Below the pieces are notes generated by a model. It did no database searches, was not told the origin of the DNA, and saw only the letters and a list, made by a program, of their open reading frames with translations. A DNA stretch of 64,000 nucleotides from Micromussa lordhowensis. Its lineage: Eukaryota; Cnidaria; Anthozoa; Scleractinia; Lobophylliidae. Below, piece after piece: positions 1-12,839 of this stretch; position 1 is the stretch's first letter; every line of letters begins with the position of its first letter. The translations under genes and the position numbers were made by a program. Location: contig OZ026602.1 of assembly GCA_964020085.1 (NCBI GenBank), positions 29,412,677-29,476,676 of the forward strand, given 5' to 3'.

Positions 1-628
1 ACTATAATTTATCTTGTATTATTGACCTTTAGTCTATTCTTTCAAACTGTAAAGAGAACATGTGAATAACTATGATTGCCATCCTCGGGTTTTTCTAGGC
101 TAATGATGGAACCTACAGTTTTAAGCTTTCTTCAGGCAAGTGGCATGTTCACTACTTTTTTACATTATGTTGTAATGGATTTACATTATGTTATAATGGA
201 TTTGTTCCAAAGGAAAAATTTTCACCAACTCGGCTTGACCGTCTCATCTGAGCGATTGTATTGTTGTCCATGTGATGTGTAATGAATGATGCAACCGCGG
301 TTAAATTTAATTTTAGTTAAAAATAAACGCGCGTAAAATTAAGTGTGTGTTTTGTTGCTGAAAAAACTGATCAACCCGATCTGATCTGATTCTCATCAGA
401 TATGAATTTGGTGAGGTGAATTTCGATAAGATTTGTCTCTAAACGCTCAGTTAAGATAATAAACGGAAGTCTCGCATCTCACGGGTTCTTGTGCTGCACA
501 ATAAAACAATAACTTATTGCTGGGCGTCCACAATGGAGAGGTATCAATTTCTAACTTCCCTGCCACCGCCCAATTTGTAGCTGCTCTGTTCCTGTATCCG
601 GTGTGAGCGTCCTCTCGTTCTGAGTGAA

Positions 629-766
629 ATGAGTTATAGTAAGCGCGCGTTTACGACAACTTTTGTCCTTTTGGACAAGCAAACACAAGCAGTTCCCAGT
701 AAGCCATACTGTAAACAGTGGACGCGTGAAGGCAATCATCTTCACAAAGAATACAACTGCTGTTGA
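629..766 (+). pseudogene. Decayed duplicate of exon 1, unit 1
   Basis: The first 27 or so codons parallel the good exon at 1545, including the FVLLDK and QAVPSKPY blocks. The frame is then lost: a deletion after the PY codons shifts it and it ends at TGA 764-766. The splice donor of the good exon is absent. About 500 bp upstream of each copy is also similar, so promoter region and exon were duplicated together about 915 bp apart. Equivalent copies lie at 4147-4284, 7665-7802 and 11183-11320. Confidence 0.7.
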
Positions 767-1544
767 GATCAAAGGGCCCTCTTCAATATAGAGATAAAGG
801 AGAAATATTTTTTAGGATTATTTCTCAGGCGGTTTTATCATTAAGCGATAAACTGCCTTTCTATTCATTTCCGTTTACAAAATCATCGAATCGCGCTAAG
901 AGAATACTTAATCCTTGACCAATCAGAGCTCGCGCATCTACCATATAACACAGTTCAAAGATTTATCATAATCTTCACTGAACCGAAAAATGAAGCATAC
1001 TGATCAAATACTGATTACGATAGATTTGTTCCAAATGAAGAATTTCAACAACCGTTTAGTTGCAGCTCACTCCCCATTGACCTCCTGTTCAGACGAACGA
1101 TCCACAAGACTCAATCACTGTATTGTTGCCCATGTGATTGCACAACCGCAGATATATTTTAGTTAAATATCAACGGGTCTAATAGTAATCGCTTATCAGG
1201 CCGAGGCGTGTGTCTGGAGCTGGCCAATTACAAGTTTTATTACTGACACGGATCAAGACGGTCCGATTGTCGCCAGAAATGAAGTTATTAAAGTGAACTT
1301 CGATAACAGTTCTCTCAATTTCATGTTTCAAGAAAGAAACATCTTAGAATACGTGTTCTTGCACTCTACGATAAAACAATAGCATAGTGTTGGACACCCC
1401 CGAGAGCACTTGCTGGCAGGTTAACAATGGAGAGGTATCAATTTCTAACTTCTCTGCCACCGCCCAGTTTCTAGTTGCGCTGTTCGTGTATTCCGTTTGA
1501 GCGTCCTCTCTTTCCGAGCGTCCTTTTGTTCCTGTCTGAGTAAA

Positions 1545-2285
1545 ATGAGTTTCAGTAAACGGGCGTTTTCGAGAACTTTTGTCCTTTTGGACAAGCGAAC
1601 CCAAGCAGTTCCCAGTAAGCCATACTGGGAAAGGCTCGTAAACGGTGGACGTGTCAAAGAAATCGCCTTCACTAAAAATACGACTGCCGTTGAGATCGGC
1701 GAGAAGCTTAAGGATTTCTTCCCTTCTTTGGCTGGAAGCGACCTTAGCAGGTGAGCATTTCTATCCTAGATAGCTTTTAAGGTCTTGTGTTCTTTAATCG
1801 ATTATGCCAGACCGAAATACTGGCCAGGTTAATAGGCCAGGCTACCCTGGCCTGATCCCGATGTCAAGTTCATCTGTGGATGCCTTTTTCGTGGAATTTA
1901 CTCTTTTTACCTTCTTCGCTTTGTCCACCCTTACGTTCATTCGCAGACAGATCACTCGATCAGTACAGATAAGATCAGAATATGACATGTTGTTGGTCCA
2001 AAAGGGGTTCACAAACAAAGCGATTTATTTTTTACCCCACTATTTCTAGAATTTCGAAGCTGTTAATGCGGATTTGATTATCTTGGTTATTGTCTTTCTT
2101 AAACTAGATCAACAAGCTAACAGTTTTCTTTTCTTTTACCTCATTTCTTAGATTAGAATTCATAGTGTCCTATTCTAAAGGGCACAGCATGAAAATGGTG
2201 GCTAGAGGCCCTCAAGATGGAGCAAAACTAGTGGAGCTTTTCGGTGGAGTCCGGAAAAAGAAAGTTTTTCTTTACTTTTCCTCAG
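1545..2285 (+). CDS. Two-exon 5' gene fragment, unit 1
   Basis: Exon 1 is 1545-1750 and exon 2 is 2152-2285. The junction GCAG/GTGAGC at 1750/1751 and the pyrimidine-rich acceptor ending at 2151 join in frame (phase 2) and restore an arginine codon. The peptide of about 113 residues has FVLLDK near residue 12, then VPSKPYWERL, TTAVEIGEKL, YSKGHSM and VRKKKVFLYFSS. Exon 2 ends at a second plausible donor (CAG/GTACT, phase 1), and no following exon is visible in the unit, so this is a 5' piece of a longer gene. The layout resembles the N-terminal domain of uncharacterised cnidarian proteins related to G2E3/HECT-type ligases; that is a weak inference. ATG 1545 is chosen because TAA precedes the upstream in-frame ATG's relevance to the family block and because conservation begins here. 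No TATA box is evident. Confidence 0.55.
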
Positions 2286-2426
2286 GTACTAGACTTATTA
2301 AATGGCTGAAAGTTAATGATGTTGATGATGGCGATGACAATGGCGATGGAAATGATGATGATTTAATCATGGTTAAAATTTTAGCAATAGTTCCAATTAG
2401 TATCACAGGCTGGAAGATTAGATTGG

Positions 2427-2962
2427 CTACCGCCTGTAAAAAGTCAAGAAAAGGGCTAGAAAAGGGCAAAAAGGCGCAATGCGTTTCAAACAGGTGCAAA
2501 GAGTCATTTAAGCAAAAAAATATTTTGAGGTTAGGTGCACTTTAATTAACACTCACCCCAAATTTCTCTCAACCTATCAAAATGGCGCTCGATAATCAAT
2601 CATAAAGATTCTGGCCTTCAACTCGTATTCTATTTAGTCTTAGCGTTAATACATTGAATATTTAGGTCGTTTTAACAAGACAAACCAGAAATGGCAAAGG
2701 AGAGAGTTTAAGGTTGTATTATTAAGAGCCAATTCTTACCACAAAATGCAATCGATCTTTTGCTTTGTAAACAACAACACAGAATATTCATCGCTCCAAG
2801 TTTGTCAGTTCTTATCCCGGTAATACAGTAGCATGATTTTGTTTTGTTTGGGGGTGCAGGTAATCGGCCACTGCAGGTAATCTGTTGAACTTTTTTTCCC
2901 CTTATGAAAAAATAGACTGCTGCGGGTAATCTGCAGTGCGGGTAAACGGTCGGAAATTACGG
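2427..2962 (+). mobile_element. Right end of pogo-like element embedded in the array unit
   Basis: From 2427 the unit matches 23,870-24,322, the right part of the pogo-like element described below: first the right arm of the TTAA foldback (ending near 2543), then GCGGGTAAT-type subterminal repeats, then the terminus at 2962 followed by TA (2963-2964). The left end and transposase of pogo are absent. The unit has about 80 bp near 2670-2750 that the 24-kb copy lacks. Same segment in units 2-4, ending at 6480, 9998 and 13500. Confidence 0.7.
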
Positions 2963-4146
2963 TAATCAAAATAATTATCGATTACCTCAAAGTATTATAT
3001 TCAGTTTGTTCAAGTTTGCTCAAGTATGCTTCAAGGTTCTCTCAAAGTCACATAGTCGTTAGATCACACACGCGATCAAAGTCATTAATCCCCGGTCTGA
3101 TGGAAGGTGTTTATATGTTTAACCAAATTGAAATGAAGAAATACTCATGTTTAACGTCACACAAAGAACTTACTCCTAAACAGCTACACAACCAGAAACA
3201 ACTTGCTTTTAGAAAGCTATGCCATATTCTTAGGGGCAATATTTGCCCTTTCAGGGGTTCATAAGCGAGGGTGGGTAATTCCACTTAAGCACGAATTTAA
3301 ATATTTTTGGACCAATATTTTAGTATGTATTTTTTTTCTCAAAAAGCAGCTTGGATAATTCTTTTTGGTAACAATTACCCCACCCCACTCCTCTCAGTAG
3401 CATATTTTGCATAGCTTTATAACAACCAGCCATCCTGCCTCCGGCCTACCACACTTCCCAGTTACATAGGTCAGACATTAGCATGTCTTCCCAAAATATA
3501 TATCCATAATTACAATGATTTTAAATTTATCTTGTATTATTGACCTTTAGTCTATTCTTTCAAACTGTAAAGAGAACATGTGAATAACTATGATTGCCAT
3601 CCTCGGGTTTTGCTAGGCTAATGATGGAACCTACAGTTTTAAGCTTTCTTCAGGCAAGTGGCATGTTCACTACTTTTTTACATTATGTTGTAATGGATTT
3701 ACATTATGTTATAATGGATTTGTTCCAAAGGAAAAATTTTCACCAACTCGGCTTGACCGTCTCATCTGAGCGATTGTATTGTTGTCCATGTGATGTGTAA
3801 TGAATGATGCAACCGCGGTTAAATTTAATTTTAGTTAAACATAAACGCGTGTAAAATTAAGTGTGTGTTTTGTTGCTGAAAAAACTGATCAACCCGATCT
3901 GATCTGATTCTCATCAGATATGAATTTGGTGAGGTGAATTTCGATAAGATTTGTCTCTAAAAGCTCAGTTAAGATAATAAACGGAAGTCTCGCATCTTAC
4001 AGGTTCTTGTGCTGCACAATAAAACAATAACTTATTGCTGGGCATCCACAATGGAGAGGTATCAATTTCTAACTTCTCTGCCACCGCCCAATTTGTAGCT
4101 GCTCTGTTCCTGTATCCGGTGTGAGCGTCCTCTCGTTCTGAGTGAA

Positions 4147-4284
4147 ATGAGTTATAGTAAGCGCGCGTTTACGACAACTTTTGTCCTTTTGGACAAGCGA
4201 ACACAAGCAGTTCCCAGTAAGCCATACTGTAAACAGTGGACGCGTGAAGGAAATCATCTTCACAAAGAATACAACTGCTGTTGA
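4147..4284 (+). pseudogene. Decayed duplicate of exon 1, unit 2
   Basis: Same structure as the copy at 629-766, with the frame lost after the PSKPY block and a TGA at the end. It differs by only a few bases from the other units. Confidence 0.65.
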
Positions 4285-5062
4285 GATCAAAGGGCCCTCT
4301 TCAATATAGAGATAAAGGAGAAATATTTTTTAGGATTATTTCTCAGGCGGTTTTATCATTAAGCGATAAACTGCCTTTCTATTCATTTCCGTTTACAAAA
4401 TCATCGAATCGCGCTAAGAGAATACTTAATCCTTGACCAATCAGAGCTCGCGCATCTACCATATAACACGGTTCAAAGATTTATCATAATCTTCACTGAA
4501 CCGAAAAATGAAGCATACTGATCAAATACTGATTACGATAGATTTGTTCCAAATGAAGAATTTCAACAACCGTTTAGTTGCAGCTCACTCCCCATTGACC
4601 TCCTGTTCAGACGAACGATCCACAAGACTCAATCACTGTATTGTTGCCCATGTGATTGCACAACCGCAGATATATTTTAGTTAAATATCAACGGGTCTAA
4701 TAGTAATCGCTTATCAGGCCGAGGCGTGTGTCTGGAGCTGGCCAATTACAAGTTTTATTACTGACACGGATCAAGACGGTCTGATTGTCGCCAGAAATGA
4801 AGTTATTAAAGTGAACTTCGATAACAGTTCTCTCAATTTCATGTTTCAAGATAGAAACATCTTAGAATACGTGTTCTTGCACTCCACAATAAAACAATAG
4901 CATAGTGTTGGACACCCCCGAGAGCACTTGCTGGCAGGTTAACAATGGAGAGGTATCAATTTCTAACTTCTCTGCCACCGCCCAGTTTCTAGTTGCGCTG
5001 TTCGTGTATTCCGTTTGAGCGTCCTCTCTTTCCGAGCGTCCTTTTGTTCCTGTCTGAGTAAA

Positions 5063-5803
5063 ATGAGTTTCAGTAAACGGGCGTTTTCGAGAACTTTTGT
5101 CCTTTTGGACAAGCGAACCCAAGCAGTTCCCAGTAAGCCATACTGGGAAAGGCTCGTAAACGGTGGACGTGTCAAAGAAATCGCCTTCACTAAAAATACG
5201 ACTGCCGTTGAGATCGGCGAGAAGCTTAAGGATTTCTTCCCTTCTTTGGCTGGAAGCGACCTTAGCAGGTGAGCATTTCTATCCTAGATAGCTTTTAAGG
5301 TCTTGTGTTCTTTAATCAATTATGCCAGACCGAAATACTGGCCAGGTTAATAGGCCAGGCTACCCTGGCCTGATCCCGATGTCAAGTTCATCTGTGGATG
5401 CCTTTTTCGTGGAATTTACTCTTTTTACCTTCTTCGCTTTGTCCACCCTTACGTTCATTCGCAGACAGATCACTCGATCAGTACAGATAAGATCAGAATA
5501 TGACATGTTGTTGGTCCAAAAGGGGTTCACAAACAAAGCGATTTATTTTTTACCCCACTATTTCTAGAATTTCGAAGCTGTTAATGCGGATTTGATTATC
5601 TTGGTTATTGTCTTTCTTAAACTAGATCAACAAGCTAACAGTTTTCTTTTCTTTTACCTCATTTCTTAGATTAGAATTCATAGTGTCCTATTCTAAAGGG
5701 CACAGCATGAAAATGGTGGCTAGAGGCCCTCAAGATGGAGCAAAACTAGTGGAGCTTTTCGGTGGAGTCCGGAAAAAGAAAGTTTTTCTTTACTTTTCCT
5801 CAG
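5063..5803 (+). CDS. Two-exon 5' gene fragment, unit 2
   Basis: Exons 5063-5268 and 5670-5803, with the same donor, acceptor and encoded peptide as the copy at 1545-2285. I see no coding change from unit 1. The gene is cut off after exon 2, where the sequence passes into a GATGATGGC-rich stretch and then into the pogo right end. Confidence 0.55.
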
Positions 5804-7664
5804 GTACTAGACTTATTAAATGGCTGAAAGTTAATGATGTTGATGATGGCGATGACAATGGCGATGGAAATGATGATGATTTAATCATGGTTAAAATTTT
5901 AGCAATAGTTCCAATTAGTATCACAGGCTGGAAGATTAGATTGGCTACCGCCTGTAAAAAGTCAAGAAAAGGGCTAGAAAAGGGCAAAAAGGCGCAATGC
6001 GTTTCAAACAGGTGCAAAGAGTCATTTAAGCAAAAAAATATTTTGAGGTTAGGTGCACTTTAATTAACACTCACCCCAAATTTCTCTCAACCTATCAAAA
6101 TGGCGCTCGATAATCAATCATAAAGATTCTGGCCTTCAACTCGTATTCTATTTAGTCTTAGCGTTAATACATTGAATATTTAGGTCGTTTTAACAAGACA
6201 AACCAGAAATGGCAAAGGAGAGAGTTTAAGGTTGTATTATTAAGAGCCAATTCTTACCACAAAATGCAATCGATCTTTTGCTTTGTAAACAACAACACAG
6301 AATATTCATCGCTCCAAGTTTGTCAGTTCTTATCCCGGTAATACAGTAGCATGATTTTGTTTTGTTTGGGGGTGCAGGTAATCGGCCACTGCAGGTAATC
6401 TGTTGAACTTTTTTTCCCCTTATGAAAAAATAGACTGCTGCGGGTAATCTGCAGTGCGGGTAAACGGTCGGAAATTACGGTAATCAAAATAATTATCGAT
6501 TACCTCAAAGTATTATATTCAGTTTGTTCAAGTTTGCTCAAGTATGCTTCAAGGTTCTCTCAAAGTCACATAGTCGTTAGATCACACACGCGATCAAAGT
6601 CATTAATCCCCGGTCTGATGGAAGGTGTTTATATGTTTAACCAAATTGAAATGAAGAAATACTCATGTTTAACGTCACACAAAGAACTTACTCCTAAACA
6701 GCTACACAACCAGAAACAACTTGCTTTTAGAAAGCTATGCCATATTCTTAGGGGCAATATTTGCCCTTTCAGGGGTTCATAAGCGAGGGTGGGTAATTCC
6801 ACTTAAGCACGAATTTAAATATTTTTGGACCAATATTTTAGTATGTATTTTTTTTCTCAAAAAGCAGCTTGGATAATTCTTTTTGGTAACAATTACCCCA
6901 CCCCACTCCTCTCAGTAGCATATTTTGCATAGCTTTATAACAACCAGCCATCCTGCCTCCGGCCTACCACACTTCCCAGTTACATAGGTCAGACATTAGC
7001 ATGTCTTCCCAAAATATATATCCATAATTACAATGATTTTAAATTTATCTTGTATTATTGACCTTTAGTCTATTCTTTCAAACTGTAAAGAGAACATGTG
7101 AATAACTATGATTGCCATCCTCGGGTTTTTCTAGGCTAATGATGGAACCTACAGTTTTAAGCTTTCTTCAGGCAAGTGGCATGTTCACTACTTTTTTACA
7201 TTATGTTGTAATGGATTTACATTATGTTATAATGGATTTGTTCCAAAGGAAAAATTTTCACCAACTCGGCTTGACCGTCTCATCTGAGCGATTGTATTGT
7301 TGTCCATGTGATGTGTAATGAATGATGCAACCGCGGTTAAATTTAATTTTAGTTAAACATAAACGCGTGTAAAATTAAGTGTGTGTTTTGTTGCTGAAAA
7401 AACTGATCAACCCGATCTGATCTGATTCTCATCAGATATGAATTTGGTGAGGTGAATTTCGATAAGATTTGTCTCTAAAAGCTCAGTTAAGATAATAAAC
7501 GGAAGTCTCGCATCTTACGGGTTCTTGTGCTGCACAATAAAACAATAACTTATTGCTGGGCATCCACAATGGAGAGGTATCAATTTCTAACTTCTCTGCC
7601 ACCGCCCAATTTGTAGCTGCTCTGTTCCTGTATCCGGTGTGAGCGTCCTCTCGTTCTGAGTGAA

Positions 7665-7802
7665 ATGAGTTATAGTAAGCGCGCGTTTACGACAACTTTT
7701 GTCCTTTTGGACAAGCGAACACAAGCAGTTCCCAGTAAGCCATACTGTAAACAGTGGACGCGTGAAGGAAATCATCTTCACAAAGAATACAACTGCTGTT
7801 GA
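7665..7802 (+). pseudogene. Decayed duplicate of exon 1, unit 3
   Basis: Third copy of the broken first exon, with the same frame loss and terminal TGA as at 629-766. Confidence 0.65.
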
Positions 7803-8580
7803 GATCAAAGGGCCCTCTTCAATATAGAGATAAAGGAGAAATATTTTTTAGGATTATTTCTCAGGCGGTTTTATCATTAAGCGATAAACTGCCTTTCTAT
7901 TCATTTCCGTTTACAAAATCATCGAATCGCGCTAAGAGAATACTTAATCTTTGACCAATCAGAGCTCGCGCATCTACCATATAACACGGTTCAAAGATTT
8001 ATCATAATCTTCACTGAACCGAAAAATGAAGCATACTGATCAAATACTGATTACGATAGATTTGTTCCAAATGAAGAATTTCAACAACCGTTTAGTTGCA
8101 GCTCACTCCCCATTGACCTCCTGTTCAGACGAACGATCCACAAGACTCAATCACTGTATTGTTGCCCATGTGATTGCACAACCGCAGATATATTTTAGTT
8201 AAATATCAACGGGTCTAATAGTAATCGCTTATCAGGCCGAGGCGTGTGTCTGGAGCTGGCCAATTACAAGTTTTATTACTGACACGGATCAAGACGGTCT
8301 GATTGTCGCCAGAAATGAAGTTATTAAAGTGAACTTCGATAACAGTTCTCTCAATTTCATGTTTCAAGATAGAAACATCTTAGAATACGTGTTCTTGCAC
8401 TCCACAATAAAACAATAGCATAGTGTTGGACACCCCCGAGAGCACTTGCTGGCAGGTTAACAATGGAGAGGTATCAATTTCTAACTTCTCTGCCACCGCC
8501 CAGTTTCTAGTTGCGCTGTTCGTGTATTCCGTTTGAGCGTCCTCTCTTTCCGAGCGTCCTTTTGTTCCTGTCTGAGTAAA

Positions 8581-9321
8581 ATGAGTTTCAGTAAACGGGC
8601 GTTTTCGAGAACTTTTGTCCTTTTGGACAAGCGAACCCAAGCAGTTCCCAGTAAGCCATACTGGGAAAGGCTCGTAAACGGTGGACGTGTCAAAGAAATC
8701 GCCTTCACTAAAAATACGACTGCCGTTGAGATCGGCGAGAAGCTTAAGGATTTCTTCCCTTCTTTGGCTGGAAGCGACCTTAGCAGGTGAGCATTTCTAT
8801 CCTAGATAGCTTTTAAGGTCTTGTGTTCTTTAATCAATTATGCCAGACCGAAATACTGGCCAGGTTAATAGGCCAGGCTACCCTGGCCTGATCCCGATGT
8901 CAAGTTCATCTGTGGATGCCTTTTTCGTGGAATTTACTCTTTTTACCTTCTTCGCTTTGTCCACCCTTACGTTCATTCGCAGACAGATCACTCGATCAGT
9001 ACAGATAAGATCAGAATATGACATGTTGTTGGTCCAAAAGGGGTTCACAAACAAAGCGATTTATTTTTTACCCCACTATTTCTAGAATTTCGAAGCTGTT
9101 AATGCGGATTTGATTATCTTGGTTATTGTCTTTCTTAAACTAGATCAACAAGCTAACAGTTTTCTTTTCTTTTACCTCATTTCTTAGATTAGAATTCATA
9201 GTGTCCTATTCTAAAGGGCACAGCATGAAAATGGTGGCTAGAGGCCCTCAAGATGGAGCAAAACTAGTGGAGCTTTTCGGTGGAGTCCGGAAAAAGAAAG
9301 TTTTTCTTTACTTTTCCTCAG
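8581..9321 (+). CDS. Two-exon 5' gene fragment, unit 3
   Basis: Exons 8581-8786 and 9188-9321, with the same splice sites and peptide as unit 1. All four copies have an undamaged reading frame, whereas the upstream duplicate exon is broken identically in all four, so the damage predates amplification. Confidence 0.55.
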
Positions 9322-11182
9322 GTACTAGACTTATTAAATGGCTGAAAGTTAATGATGTTGATGATGGCGATGACAATGGCGATGGAAATGATGATGATTT
9401 AATCATGGTTAAAATTTTAGCAATAGTTCCAATTAGTATCACAGGCTGGAAGATTAGATTGGCTACCGCCTGTAAAAAGTCAAGAAAAGGGCTAGAAAAG
9501 GGCAAAAAGGCGCAATGCGTTTCAAACAGGTGCAAAGAGTCATTTAAGCAAAAAAATATTTTGAGGTTAGGTGCACTTTAATTAACACTCACCCCAAATT
9601 TCTCTCAACCTATCAAAATGGCGCTCGATAATCAATCATAAAGATTCTGGCCTTCAACTCGTATTCTATTTAGTCTTAGCGTTAATACATTGAATATTTA
9701 GGTCGTTTTAACAAGACAAACCAGAAATGGCAAAGGAGAGAGTTTAAGGTTGTATTATTAAGAGCCAATTCTTACCACAAAATGCAATCGATCTTTTGCT
9801 TTGTAAACAACAACACAGAATATTCATCGCTCCAAGTTTGTCAGTTCTTATCCCGGTAATACAGTAGCATGATTTTGTTTTGTTTGGGGGTGCAGGTAAT
9901 CGGCCACTGCAGGTAATCTGTTGAACTTTTTTTCCCCTTATGAAAAAATAGACTGCTGCGGGTAATCTGCAGTGCCGGTAAACGGTCGGAAATTACGGTA
10001 ATCAAAATAATTATCGATTACCTCAAAGTATTATATTCAGTTTGTTCAAGTTTGCTCAAGTATGCTTCAAGGTTCTCTCAAAGTCACATAGTCGTTAGAT
10101 CACACACGCGATCAAAGTCATTAATCCCCGGTCTGATGGAAGGTGTTTATATGTTTAACCAAATTGAAATGAAGAAATACTCATGTTTAACGTCACACAA
10201 AGAACTTACTCCTAAACAGCTACACAACCAGAAACAACTTGCTTTTAGAAAGCTATGCCATATTCTTAGGGGCAATATTTGCCCTTTCAGGGGTTCATAA
10301 GCGAGGGTGGGTAATTCCACTTAAGCACGAATTTAAATATTTTTGGACCAATATTTTAGTATGTATTTTTTTTCTCAAAAAGCAGCTTGGATAATTCTTT
10401 TTGGTAACAATTACCCCACCCCACTCCTCTCAGTAGCATATTTTGCATAGCTTTATAACAACCAGCCATCCTGCCTCCGGCCTACCACACTTCCCAGTTA
10501 CATAGGTCAGACATTAGCATGTCTTCCCAAAATATATATCCATAATTACAATGATTTTAAATTTATCTTGTATTATTGACCTTTAGTCTATTCTTTCAAA
10601 CTGTAAAGAGAACATGTGAATAACTATGATTGCCATCCTCGGGTTTTGCTAGGCTAATGATGGAACCTACAGTTTTAAGCTTTCTTCAGGCAAGTGGCAT
10701 GTTCACTACTTTTTTACATTATGTTGTAATGGATTTACATTATGTTATAATGGATTTGTTCCAAAGGAAAAATTTTCACCAACTCGGCTTGACCGTCTCA
10801 TCTGAGCGATTGTATTGTTGTCCATGTGATGTGTAATGAATGATGCAACCGCGGTTAAATTTAATTTTAGTTAAACATAAACGCGTGTAAAATTAAGTGT
10901 GTGTTTTGTTGCTGAAAAAACTGATCAACCCGATCTGATCTGATTCTCATCAGATATGAATTTGGTGAGGTGAATTTCGATAAGATTTGTCTCTAAAAGC
11001 TCAGTTAAGATAATAAACGGAAGTCTCGCATCTTACGGGTTCTTGTGCTGCACAATAAAACAATAACTTATTGCTGGGCATCCACAATGGAGAGGTATCA
11101 ATTTCTAACTTCTCTGCCACCGCCCAATTTGTAGCTGCTCTGTTCCTGTATCCGGTGTGAGCGTCCTCTCGTTCTGAGTGAA

Positions 11183-11320
11183 ATGAGTTATAGTAAGCGC
11201 GCGTTTACGACAACTTTTGTCCTTTTGGACAAGCGAACACAAGCAGTTCCCAGTAAGCCATACTGTAAACAGTGGACGCGTGAAGGAAATCATCTTCACA
11301 AAGAATACAACTGCTGTTGA
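11183..11320 (+). pseudogene. Decayed duplicate of exon 1, unit 4
   Basis: Fourth copy of the broken first exon, matching the copy at 629-766. Confidence 0.65.
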
Positions 11321-12098
11321 GATCAAAGGGCCCTCTTCAATATAGAGATAAAGGAGAAATATTTTTTAGGATTATTTCTCAGGCGGTTTTATCATTAAGC
11401 GATAAACTGCCTTTCTATTCATTTCCGTTTACAAAATCATCGAATCGCGCTAAGAGAATACTTAATCCTTGACCAATCAGAGCTCGCGCATCTACCATAT
11501 AACACAGTTCAAAGATTTATCATAATCTTCACTGAACCGAAAAATGAAGCATACTGATCAAATACTGATTACGATAGATTTGTTCCAAATGAAGAATTTC
11601 AACAACCGTTTAGTTGCAGCTCACTCCCCATTGACCTCCTGTTCAGACGAACGATCCACAAGACTCAATCACTGTATTGTTGCCCATGTGATTGCACAAC
11701 CGCAGATATATTTTAGTTAAATATCAACGGGTCTAATAGTAATCGCTTATCAGGCCGAGGCGTGTGTCTGGAGCTGGCCAATTACAAGTTTTATTACTGA
11801 CACGGATCAAGACGGTCCGATTGTCGCCAGAAATGAAGTTATTAAAGTGAACTTCGATAACAGTTCTCTCAATTTCATGTTTCAAGATAGAAACATCTTA
11901 GAATACATGTTCTTGCACTCCACAATAAAACAATAGCATAGTGTTGGACACCCCCGAGAGCACTTGCTGGCAGGTTAACAATGGAGAGGTATCAATTTCT
12001 AACTTCTCTGCCACCGCCCAGTTTCTAGTTGCGCTGTTCGTGTATTCCGTTTGAGCGTCCTCTCTTTCCGAGCGTCCTTTTGTTCCTGTCTGAGTAAA

Positions 12099-12839
12099 AT
12101 GAGTTTCAGTAAACGGGCGTTTTCGAGAACTTTTGTCCTTTTGGACAAGCGAACCCAAGCAGTTCCCAGTAAGCCATACTGGGAAAGGCTCGTAAACGGT
12201 GGACGTGTCAAAGAAATCGCCTTCACTAAAAATACGACTGCCGTTGAGATCGGCGAGAAGCTTAAGGATTTCTTCCCTTCTTTGGCTGGAAGCGACCTTA
12301 GCAGGTGAGCATTTCTATCCTAGATAGCTTTTAAGGTCTTGTGTTCTTTAATCAATTATGCCAGACCGAAATACTGGCCAGGTTAATAGGCCAGGCTACC
12401 CTGGCCTGATCCCGATGTCAAGTTCATCTGTGGATGCCTTTTTCGTGGAATTTACTCTTTTTACCTTCTTCGCTTTGTCCACCCTTACGTTCATTCGCAG
12501 ACAGATCACTCGATCAGTACAGATAAGATCAGAATATGACATGTTGTTGGTCCAAAAGGGGTTCACAAACAAAGCGATTTATTTTTTACCCCACTATTTC
12601 TAGAATTTCGAAGCTGTTAATGCGGATTTGATTATCTTGGTTATTGTCTTTCTTAAACTAGATCAACAAGCTAACAGTTTTCTTTTCTTTTACCTCATTT
12701 CTTAGATTAGAATTCATAGTGTCCTATTCTAAAGGGCACAGCATGAAAATGGTGGCTAGAGGCCCTCAAGATGGAGCAAAACTAGTGGAGCTTTTCGGTG
12801 GAGTCCGGAAAAAGAAAGTTTTTCTTTACTTTTCCTCAG
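12099..12839 (+). CDS. Two-exon 5' gene fragment, unit 4
   Basis: Exons 12099-12304 and 12706-12839, with the same peptide and splice sites as the copies at 1545, 5063 and 8581. This is the last copy; the partial fifth unit ends long before the exon. Confidence 0.55.

Noticed and set aside
1344..1672. Minus-strand ORFs of 75 and 86 codons opposite exon 1
   Set aside because: Antisense shadows of the coding exon.
1804..2049. 81-codon ORF between the two exons
   Set aside because: It lies wholly within the predicted intron and has no recognisable motif.
2165..2545. 126-codon ORF in each 3.5-kb unit
   Set aside because: Only the first 40 or so codons are exon 2; the rest reads through the splice donor at 2,286 into GATGATGGC-rich sequence and the foldback arm.
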